From Candidatus Krumholzibacteriia bacterium (GTDB lineage Bacteria > Krumholzibacteriota > Krumholzibacteriia > G020349025), in the NCBI GenBank assembly GCA_035649275.1, contig DASRJW010000066.1:1-7751 (forward strand): a stretch of 7,751 bases of DNA, in the 5' to 3' direction. Both the position numbers and the translations under genes were made by a program. Of this stretch, positions 1 through 5,740 are shown piece by piece (position 1 is the stretch's first letter; every line of letters begins with the position of its first letter). The notes under the pieces were generated by a model that searched no databases, had not been told where the DNA came from, and saw only the letters and a program-made list of their open reading frames with translations.

Positions 1-32
1 AGCCCCACGATGCCGATAGCAGATGCTCTCAT
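1..32 (-). CDS. Start of an unidentified gene, cut by the window edge
   Basis: Only the first ten codons are present, reading MRASAIGIVG, before the window ends. The start is supported by a very strong Shine-Dalgarno sequence, GGGAGGAGG, a few bases upstream on the minus strand. The visible residues, a basic second position followed by small and hydrophobic residues, would suit the beginning of a signal peptide or membrane segment, but this is too short to assign. It begins 47 bases after the stop of the small secreted protein gene, in the same direction, so the two could share a transcript. No function can be given. Confidence 0.6.
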   Translation of the reverse strand, partial: MRASAIGIVG

Positions 33-35
33 GAT

Positions 36-44
36 CCTCCTCCC
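36..44 (-). promoter_or_regulatory. Strong Shine-Dalgarno of the edge gene
   Basis: On the minus strand this reads GGGAGGAGG, followed by ATC and then ATG. It is the best ribosome binding site in the window and is the main reason for calling a gene start at position 32. Confidence 0.65.
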
Positions 45-79
45 GAAGACGCCCAGGCAGAGGATACGCCTTCTCGCGT

Positions 80-700
80 CTAGCGGTACAGTTCCTTTAC
101 CCGGCCCCAATCGGACTTCTCGGAGGCGATGCCGCAGCGCATTGCTCCAGACGGGTTGAACACCGCCCGGTCGGGCGCTACGCACACCGTCGTGAATACC
201 GGGTTATTACAGAGCGTAACCAGAGGGCAAGGGAAGGTGGGGTTTCCTGGCGGCGACTTGGCGGCGATCTCGATGAAGGCGTCCCTGCCGCCGCTCACAT
301 TCGTCACCTGCAGGCGCCAGATCGGGATTGGTATGCGGCTCTCACAACCGTCCATTTTGACCACGTTCAACCCCGACCCCACGGCCGAGTTGCCCAAATT
401 CATGCTGGGCTCGGACAGCAGTCTCTGCTCGTTGGAGAAGCTGTAGCCGGGAGCCCCGCTGGCATCGATGCTGAACTCGACGCCGCTGATCCCGCCCCGC
501 GTGTCGCCTTCGGGCAAGAGCAGGACGTAGAGCGTCCGCGACTGCCCCATGCCGAATGTTTGCGAGCACTCGTTGGCGCGGTCGTCGAAGTAGATGCCGA
601 GAACGCCGTTGAGCTGGGCCTGCGCCGCCGGCGCGAAAGTCGTGGCGACGCCGAGGCCGGCGAGGAGGCAAGCCGCAATCGGGCGACGGAATCGGTGCAT
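80..700 (-). CDS. Small secreted protein, six mature cysteines, WGRVKELYR C-terminus
   Basis: This is a 206-residue protein of unknown function that is probably exported to the periplasm or cell surface. It opens with a clear Sec signal peptide: the basic stretch MHRFRRP, a hydrophobic core at residues 8-23, and a likely signal-peptidase I site after Ala28 (AQA|Q). The open frame extends further upstream, but the ATG at 700 was chosen because it places the signal peptide at the N-terminus and has GGAGGG 9 bases upstream. The mature part holds six cysteines (45, 119, 158, 164, 173, 189), which could form three disulfides. It begins with a short beta-like segment (GVLGIYFDD, residues 32-40) and has LYVLLLPEG (57-65) and GISGVEFSID (70-79), which look like a beta-sandwich. 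The tail SDWGRVKELYR resembles a C-terminal WGxxKxLYR ending that I recall from secreted proteins of uncultured Eisenbacteria-like genomes; that recollection is unverified. No catalytic motif is visible. It lies 202 bases beyond the phosphatase gene and may have its own promoter. Confidence 0.78.
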   Translation of the reverse strand: MHRFRRPIAACLLAGLGVATTFAPAAQAQLNGVLGIYFDDRANECSQTFGMGQSRTLYVLLLPEGDTRGGISGVEFSIDASGAPGYSFSNEQRLLSEPSMNLGNSAVGSGLNVVKMDGCESRIPIPIWRLQVTNVSGGRDAFIEIAAKSPPGNPTFPCPLVTLCNNPVFTTVCVAPDRAVFNPSGAMRCGIASEKSDWGRVKELYR

Positions 701-709
701 CGATGGGGT

Positions 710-715
710 CCCTCC
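710..715 (-). promoter_or_regulatory. Shine-Dalgarno deciding the start at 700
   Basis: The minus strand reads GGAGGG, then 9 bases, then ATG. It selects the signal-peptide start over the longer upstream extension of the same frame, which runs into low-complexity arginine- and proline-rich translation typical of non-coding GC-rich DNA. Confidence 0.6.
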
Positions 716-833
716 GGGGGCGGCCATTTGCAGGCAGGGCAGAGATGGGCCGCCAGGGGTCGTTCGTTTCGAAGGCAGAAAATGATACCACGCCGCCACC
801 GGGCCCGGGAAGACGGCCCCAGGCGCGCGTCCA

Positions 834-863
834 CAGCCGTCCGCGGCACGATGCCCACGGCTG
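834..863 (-). terminator. Stem-loop in the gap after the phosphatase gene
   Basis: The gap 701-902 separates the phosphatase stop from the secreted-protein start. About 40 bases after the stop, CAGCCGT (834-840) pairs with ACGGCTG (857-863). Inside that stem, GGCA (845-848) pairs with TGCC (852-855) around a three-base loop, giving an interrupted 11-bp hairpin. No U-tract follows, so it is not a classic intrinsic terminator; it could be a transcript 3' end or a chance fold in GC-rich DNA. Nearer the secreted gene, the minus strand has a small A/T-rich island reading TATCATTTT (positions 779-787). It could carry a promoter -10 element, but no matching -35 box is evident. Confidence 0.25.
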
Positions 864-902
864 CATGCGGCGCTCATGGCACGGCCGTCCGCCACCGGAT
901 GC

Positions 903-2072
903 TCAAGGGGTCTCGGCGGAGTACTCCAGCAGGATGGCAGTGGCGTCGTCTTCCAGCGCCCGGCCCTGGGAGAACTCCTCCACGCCATGCACGAGGGCCG
1001 CGAGGGCGGCATCGGGCGGCGTGGTCAGGCTCGCCGCGAAGACGCGCCGCAAGCGCTCGTCGCCGAACTCGGCACCTCCGACGCTACGCGCTTCGGTGAT
1101 GCCGTCGGTGTGGAAGAGCAACCGGCGGCGGCTTCCCAGAGGGAAACTGCGCACCTCGAAATCGACGCCCGGGAGGATGCCGAGGGGCGGACCGGTGGAT
1201 TCCCAGGCCCGGCCCTCGTCGTCCAGGATGCTCGGATGCCCGGCGCTCACGTAGCGCACCTCGCGGCTGGCGAGATCCAGCACCGCGAGCACCGCGGTGG
1301 TGAACTGGTTGCGCGCCAGCGGCAGGAGGCGCTCGTTCACCCGGCGGAAGAGCCGGCGCAGGTCGCGCCAGTCTTCCTGCACGGCGCGCATCTCCGCCTT
1401 GAGCATTCCGGTGTACAGCGCCGCCATCACGCCGTGACCGGCGACATCGGCGAGGACGACACCGATCGCCGTCGAGCCGAGGGTGAAGAAATCGTAGAAG
1501 TCGCCGCCCAGGCGCTCCGAAGGCCGGTACCACACGTCGCCGCGCAAGCCCGGCAGCCGCGGGAACCATCCCGGCAGCAGCAGGCGCTGGAAGGCGCGGG
1601 CCCGCTCCAAGTCTTCTTCCAAGGTGCGGGTGTAGGCACGGTTCTCGCGCTCCAACCGCTGGCGTTCCAAGCAACGCTCCACCAGGGTCTCCAGCACCGG
1701 CTTCTCGAAAGGCTTGCGGATGAAATAGAAGGCCCGCTCGCGCAGCGACTCCACCAGCTTCTCGTCGGGATTGGACACCGATCCGGTCATGATGATGACC
1801 TCGGTGTCGGGGTGCCGCGACTTGATGCTCTTCAGCACCTCGAAGCCCGTCATGCCGGGCATGCGCACGTCGACGATGGCGAGGTCCTGCGGCTTGGTCT
1901 CGAGGATCTCCAACGCCTGCGCCCCCGACGAAGCGAGGGTGACGCGATGGCGGCGCTCCAGAATGCGTTGCGCCGCCCTCTGGATCCCCGGCTCGTCGTC
2001 CACGATGAGGATGCGCGCCGTCTCCGCCGGGCGGGCCTCGGCGAGAACCGGCGCCGGACGCTCCGGGCTCAC
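903..2072 (-). CDS. Response regulator with PP2C/SpoIIE-type serine phosphatase output
   Basis: This is a 389-residue cytosolic protein. Residues 20-135 are a CheY-like receiver with the acidic pair Asp25-Asp26, phospho-acceptor Asp68 (IVDVRMPGMTG), Thr96 and Lys120-Pro121. A helical, charged linker (about 133-165) resembles a coiled coil. Residues 175-385 are a PPM/SpoIIE phosphatase domain with its metal-binding motifs intact: GGDFYD (Asp191), DVAGHG (Asp209), TDGITEA (Asp323) and EDDAT (Asp375/376). In known relatives (RsbU class) the phosphatase removes phosphate from Ser/Thr of a STAS-domain protein and so frees or captures an anti-sigma factor. Here receiver phosphorylation would control that activity. 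The start is GTG at 2072: it overlaps the kinase stop as GTGA, has GGGGGG five bases upstream, and places the receiver right after a short tail. Upstream in-frame translation is only the shadow of the kinase gene. The cognate kinase is almost certainly the gene it overlaps. The sequence does not show the phosphatase substrate. Confidence 0.95.
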   Translation of the reverse strand: MSPERPAPVLAEARPAETARILIVDDEPGIQRAAQRILERRHRVTLASSGAQALEILETKPQDLAIVDVRMPGMTGFEVLKSIKSRHPDTEVIIMTGSVSNPDEKLVESLRERAFYFIRKPFEKPVLETLVERCLERQRLERENRAYTRTLEEDLERARAFQRLLLPGWFPRLPGLRGDVWYRPSERLGGDFYDFFTLGSTAIGVVLADVAGHGVMAALYTGMLKAEMRAVQEDWRDLRRLFRRVNERLLPLARNQFTTAVLAVLDLASREVRYVSAGHPSILDDEGRAWESTGPPLGILPGVDFEVRSFPLGSRRRLLFHTDGITEARSVGGAEFGDERLRRVFAASLTTPPDAALAALVHGVEEFSQGRALEDDATAILLEYSAETP

Positions 2073-2083
2073 GGCGTCCCCCC
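2069..2083 (-). promoter_or_regulatory. GTGA start/stop overlap with internal ribosome binding site
   Basis: The kinase ends ...ACG CCG TGA and the regulator begins GTG AGC, sharing GTGA at 2072-2069. GGGGGG at 2083-2078, inside the kinase 3' end, serves as the likely Shine-Dalgarno with a five-base spacer. This arrangement usually means translational coupling, which would keep kinase and regulator in a fixed ratio. Confidence 0.8.
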
Positions 2084-5000
2084 GGTCGGGGAGGCTTCCT
2101 GCGCCTTGGGGCCGCTCCCGGCAGGGGCGCCCGCCCGCGCGCCGGACTGGAACACCGGGAACTCGAGCTGCACCGCGGTGCCGTGACCGACCCGGCTCTG
2201 CAGCGACATCTTGCCGTTGTGCTCCCAGACGATGCTGCGCACCACCGACAGCCCGAGCCCGGTGCCGTGCCCCTTGCTGGTGTAGAAGGGTTCCTGCACG
2301 CGGGCCAGGAGCTCTTCCGGGATGCCGCTGCCGGTGTCCTCGATCACCACCGAGACCCGTTCGCCGTCGGACCAGGAGCGCGCGGTCAGCGTGCCTCCTT
2401 CGGGCATGGCGTCGATGGCGTTCATCACCAGGTTGTGGAAAGCCTGCTCGAGCCGCCCCGGGTGCGCCAGGATGGGCGGCAGATCCTCGGCCAGGCGGCG
2501 CCGCACGCGCACCCGCGCCTTCTCGAGCTTGAAGCCCAGCAGATCGAGCGCCGTGGCGACACGCACGTTCACGTTCACCACCTGGTCGATGGCGTAGGTG
2601 CCTCTCGCCATCGCCAGCATGCCCTTGAAGATGCGGGCGCTGATGCGGGTGTAGCTCTCGATCTGCCGCAGGTCGTCCAGGAAGCGCTCGCGATCGTAAC
2701 GCCCTTCCTCCACGTCCGACAGCAGCGCCTGCACCATGGGCAGGCTGGCGCCGAGGGCGTTGTTGACGTCGTGGGCGACGCCGCTCGCCAGGTCCGCCAT
2801 GACCCGCTTGCCCTCGCTTTCGATGAGCTGGCGCTCGAGCTCCTTGATGGCGGCGATGTCGCGCACGAACACGACCATGCCCTGTTTGACTTCGGCGGCG
2901 TCGTGCAGCTCCCGCGCCGAGAGGTAGACAGGAAACAGGCCGCCATCGCTGCGGCGGCATTCCAGCTCGCCCGACCACAGCCCCATGAACTCCACCACCT
3001 GGGAGAGCGAGTCGAACTGATCGCCCAGGATGCCGGAGCCGGCGGCATCGACCCGGCGGCCGCGCAGCTCGTCCGCCGGGAAGCCGAACATCTGCTCGCC
3101 CGCTTCGTTGACGAACTGCAAGAGGCCGCTGGCATCGATCCAGAAGATGGCGAGCGGCGCGTTCTCCACGAAGGAGGCCAGACGCTGTGCTTCCTCCGTG
3201 CGCCGCCTTACCTGGTCTTCGAGGCGGACGCCCAGCTGCTGGATGCGTTCGCGCTTCCGCAAGTCGGCGAGAGCCAGCGACACCTGGCTGGCGATGGCCG
3301 AGAGGAGCTCGACGTCGGCCTTGGTGAAGCCGCCGGCGGCGAGGCCACCGTCCTGGGTGAGCCGGTTGAGCACGCGCAGGATGCCGATGGGACGATGGTT
3401 CTCCACCAGCGGCGTGGCGATGAGATGGGCGATGCGGCCCGTGTGCAGCTGCTCGCGGTAGCGCTGCATCGGCTCCGCCGTGGTGTGGTCGCTCTGCTCC
3501 ACGTCGTTGTGCAGCACCGGCGGTGGGTAGCGGCCGCTGCGCAGCACCGCGGCGCGGCCGGTGAGGCCCTCGCCGGTGGCGTAGCTCTCCGCGGCGAACC
3601 AATCCGCCGGCACACCCGCGGCGGCGCGCCGCCGATAGCGTCCTTCCTCGAACAGGAAAACTGCCGTGGCCTCGCAGTTCAGGTGCGCCCGGGTGAGATC
3701 GGCGGTGAGCTGCAGGAGACGTGGCGCATCTTCCTGCGCCGCGAGCCGCGTCGAGAGCTCGTAGAGCAGCTGCAGCGTCGCCTGCTGGCGCTCGCGCTGT
3801 TGCAGCGTCTCCAGAGCGATGGCGGTCTTGTCGGCCAGGATGGAGAGGAATTCCACGTCGCGCTCGCGGAAGCGGTTGGGCGTGAAGGACTCGACGTTGA
3901 GCACGCCGAGGACGACGTTCTCGAAGCGAATGGGGACGGCGAGCTCGGAGCGCGTGGCGGCGCTGTGCAGCACGTACTGCGCGTGGGTGGTCACGTCGTT
4001 GGCGACGATGGGCTGCCCGGTGCGCGCCACCTCGCCGGTGATGCCCTGGCCGAGGGCGAGACCCGGGCTGCCCACGGTGTAGCCCATGGCGGCGATCTCG
4101 CGCAGGCGGCCGGCGTCGCGGTCGAGGAGCTCGAGGCAGCCCACCGGCAGGCGGAGCACGCCGAGGACGATCTCCAGGATGCGCCGGCCGATGGTTTCGA
4201 GGGGAAGCGGCTTGGTCACGAGCTGGCCGATTTCATTGATGGCGCGGAGCTCGTCGATGCGGCGCTCGTACAGATCGGCGTTGCGGATCGCCGTGCTCAT
4301 CTTCTCCACGAAGCGCCCGACCACGGCCACGTCGGCCGGCGTGAAGGCCCCGGCGCCCGTGTCGGAGAGCTTGAGCACCCCCAAGAGGCGCTCGCCGAAG
4401 AGGAGCGGCACCACGAGCATGCTGCGCTCCGGCGGCACCTGGCTGTCCCTGCAGGCGAAGCACAAGCGCTCGTAGAGAGCTTGCAAGCGTTTCGGCTCCA
4501 GGGTTGCCGCCGCAGTTTCGTCGGCTTCGAACAGCGGCTGCACCGCGCCGGCGCCGAGCGGGCTGCCGAGAACGAAGGCGCGGTCGCGGACCGTGAGCAG
4601 CTCTTGGAGCTCCGGCTCGAGCTCCAGCGTGGTCTGAATGTGCGGGCTCTTGGCCTTCTGCCACACCACCTTGTCGGCGCGCACCACCAGGCGGGAGCGT
4701 TCACGATCCACCAGCAGGATGGCGCCCCCATGGTCGTAGCGCACCAGGAGCTGCAGACCGTCGAGGATCTGGTAGAGAAGATCCACCGTGCGCAGCTCGC
4801 TGCCGATCTTGCGCTCGATGCGCGCCAGGACCTCGACGACGCGTGCTTCCGCCAGGGCATCGAGGCGCTCGTTCACCAGCTCGCCCGCGCGCAGCAACGC
4901 CCGCAGTTCCGTGCGCAGGAAAGGCTGCGTCCGCCCCAGGAGCAAGACGGCGATGGCCTTGCCCCGTTCCCGCAGGGACAGGTACAGGACTTCCGGCGGC

Positions 5001-5284
5001 ACCGTGGCGCGCCCGGCAGCGAGGATCCCGCGCGCCAGAGCCGGGTCCCATTCGCGTGCGCCGATGCGGTGCACGATGCGGAGCTGATCGCCGCGGCCGG
5101 CGGCGAAGACCACGCCCTCGCTGGCGCCCAAGGCTTCCACCAGCTCGCGGAGGGCCACGTGCAGGGCGCGCTCGAGGGAACCCACGCTCTTGAGCTCATG
5201 CAGGATCTGCTGGCAGAGCCTGAACTCTCGCAGCTCCTGCGCTTCCGCGTCGAAATCCGCTGGCGATGATGGATGGGTGCCCAT
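2069..5284 (-). CDS. Soluble sensor histidine kinase: four GAF domains, PAS, HisKA, HATPase
   Basis: This 1071-residue protein has no membrane segment or signal peptide, so it should sense cytoplasmic ligands or redox state. Domains in order: a divergent GAF (about 30-145); GAF 2 (165-340) containing a CFAC pair, Cys275/Cys278; GAF 3 (362-493), the most typical, with GITGEV and ELAVPI; GAF 4 (517-675) with an insert near 583-616; a short coiled coil (676-702); and PAS (702-817). The dimerisation/phospho-acceptor region follows, with GVAHDVNN and His838 as the predicted phosphorylated residue. The ATPase domain (905-1043) has an N box with Asn951/Asn955 (FHNLVMNAIDAM), a G1 box DTGSGIP (983-989), an F box PFYTSK (999-1004) and a G2 box GHGTGLGL (1005-1012). 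The C-terminal 25 residues are a Gly/Ala/Pro-rich tail. All catalytic boxes look intact. The ATG at 5284 was chosen because the upstream in-frame extension is basic non-domain sequence and overlaps the end of the lipoprotein fragment; its Shine-Dalgarno is weak (CCGGAA). The downstream overlapping gene is its likely phosphorylation target. The input signal is unknown. Confidence 0.95.
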   Translation of the reverse strand: MGTHPSSPADFDAEAQELREFRLCQQILHELKSVGSLERALHVALRELVEALGASEGVVFAAGRGDQLRIVHRIGAREWDPALARGILAAGRATVPPEVLYLSLRERGKAIAVLLLGRTQPFLRTELRALLRAGELVNERLDALAEARVVEVLARIERKIGSELRTVDLLYQILDGLQLLVRYDHGGAILLVDRERSRLVVRADKVVWQKAKSPHIQTTLELEPELQELLTVRDRAFVLGSPLGAGAVQPLFEADETAAATLEPKRLQALYERLCFACRDSQVPPERSMLVVPLLFGERLLGVLKLSDTGAGAFTPADVAVVGRFVEKMSTAIRNADLYERRIDELRAINEIGQLVTKPLPLETIGRRILEIVLGVLRLPVGCLELLDRDAGRLREIAAMGYTVGSPGLALGQGITGEVARTGQPIVANDVTTHAQYVLHSAATRSELAVPIRFENVVLGVLNVESFTPNRFRERDVEFLSILADKTAIALETLQQRERQQATLQLLYELSTRLAAQEDAPRLLQLTADLTRAHLNCEATAVFLFEEGRYRRRAAAGVPADWFAAESYATGEGLTGRAAVLRSGRYPPPVLHNDVEQSDHTTAEPMQRYREQLHTGRIAHLIATPLVENHRPIGILRVLNRLTQDGGLAAGGFTKADVELLSAIASQVSLALADLRKRERIQQLGVRLEDQVRRRTEEAQRLASFVENAPLAIFWIDASGLLQFVNEAGEQMFGFPADELRGRRVDAAGSGILGDQFDSLSQVVEFMGLWSGELECRRSDGGLFPVYLSARELHDAAEVKQGMVVFVRDIAAIKELERQLIESEGKRVMADLASGVAHDVNNALGASLPMVQALLSDVEEGRYDRERFLDDLRQIESYTRISARIFKGMLAMARGTYAIDQVVNVNVRVATALDLLGFKLEKARVRVRRRLAEDLPPILAHPGRLEQAFHNLVMNAIDAMPEGGTLTARSWSDGERVSVVIEDTGSGIPEELLARVQEPFYTSKGHGTGLGLSVVRSIVWEHNGKMSLQSRVGHGTAVQLEFPVFQSGARAGAPAGSGPKAQEASPTGGTP

Positions 5285-5376
5285 GATTCCGGATGGTAGC
5301 ACGTGGGTGGGCTCGCGCGAGGGGAGAGCGCGCACCGTCGTGCGTTGCGCTCGTGCCCACGAGAGACGCGATGGTC
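5285..5376. other. Gap before the kinase gene, with a short palindrome
   Basis: These 92 bases separate the truncated lipoprotein stop from the kinase start. A perfect 10-bp palindrome, CTCGCGCGAG, lies at 5312-5321, about 27 bases upstream of the kinase ATG. Its position would suit an operator, but short palindromes are common in DNA this rich in GC. No LVIVD-like coding remnant is readable in any minus-strand frame here. I see no convincing -35/-10 pair. Confidence 0.3.
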
Positions 5377-5580
5377 TCAACCTGTGGAGCGATCATCGAT
5401 GGCTACGTTCGTTGCCCGTCCCGGCGTATCGACCCCACCGCCCAAGTGCAGGTACCTGCTGGCGTCGGCATAATCCCAGCAGAGACTCTGGTCGGTCGGT
5501 ATCGTCAGGTCATCGCTACACCCGAGAGCCGTCGTCACCAGCACCCAGGAGAGCCACATTCGGCAGTGTGCCCGGTGCAT
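5377..5580 (-). pseudogene. Truncated duplicate of the LVIVD lipoprotein gene (N-terminal part only)
   Basis: This 67-codon frame matches the start of the full lipoprotein gene upstream. By eye, 35 of the first 64 residues are identical with no gap, including LSWVLVTTALGC, the Cys-x-Asp-Tyr-Ala-Asp block and the first-repeat opening DTPGR. It keeps a working-looking signal peptide with lipobox (cleavage before Cys21) and a ribosome binding site matching that of the full gene. Similarity collapses after about residue 61, within the first repeat, and TGA follows at codon 68. All 13 later repeats are missing. The simplest reading is a decayed tandem duplicate cut off by deletion or recombination just before the kinase gene. 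Alternatively, it may still be translated and yield a lipid-anchored peptide of about 47 residues. An in-frame ATG at 5691 would give a 104-residue form, but that buries the signal peptide and lacks the conserved ribosome binding site. Confidence 0.75.
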
Positions 5581-5664
5581 ATTCAAGACCTTCGGTCCGC
5601 TCTGCGGTCCAGCGTCGATGCGGATCACGCCGCAGTCGTCTGGGGTGAAACACCGAGCCGGCCC
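5398..5664 (-). repeat. Diverged direct repeat, copy 2 (leader plus 5' coding part)
   Basis: This stretch matches 7460-7724 in the same orientation. It covers about 84 bases of leader upstream of the start codon plus the first 61 codons. The leader parts share the exact 14-mer TCACGCCGCAGTCG (plus strand) and are roughly three-quarters identical by eye, with only small gaps. The rest of the gap between the two genes (5665-5740) holds nothing I recognise and no clear terminator. Confidence 0.75.
5588..5593 (-). promoter_or_regulatory. Shine-Dalgarno of the truncated lipoprotein copy
   Basis: GAAGGT stands 7 bases before the ATG at 5580. The full-length gene has GAAGGG with the identical 7-base spacer, which fixes the start codon in both copies. 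Confidence 0.6.
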
Positions 5665-5740
5665 CGCCCTGCGTTTGTGGTGCTCAATCATGATCCCGCG
5701 CGAGGCCAACCCCCAGGCAGGTGTGGGTGCTACGGGACCT

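Noticed and set aside
799-808. Palindrome CCGGGCCCGG in the gap after the phosphatase gene
   Set aside because: Short GC-only palindromes are expected by chance here, and it has neither a T-run nor a second copy.
876-2186. A 436-codon open frame on the plus strand, opposite the phosphatase gene
   Set aside because: Same explanation: low-complexity translation mirroring a convincing receiver-phosphatase gene on the other strand.
2183-5269. A 1028-codon open frame on the plus strand, opposite the kinase
   Set aside because: It is an antisense shadow of GC-biased codon use. Its translation is rich in His, Gln, Ala and Arg, with no domain, while the minus strand has clear GAF, PAS and kinase motifs throughout.
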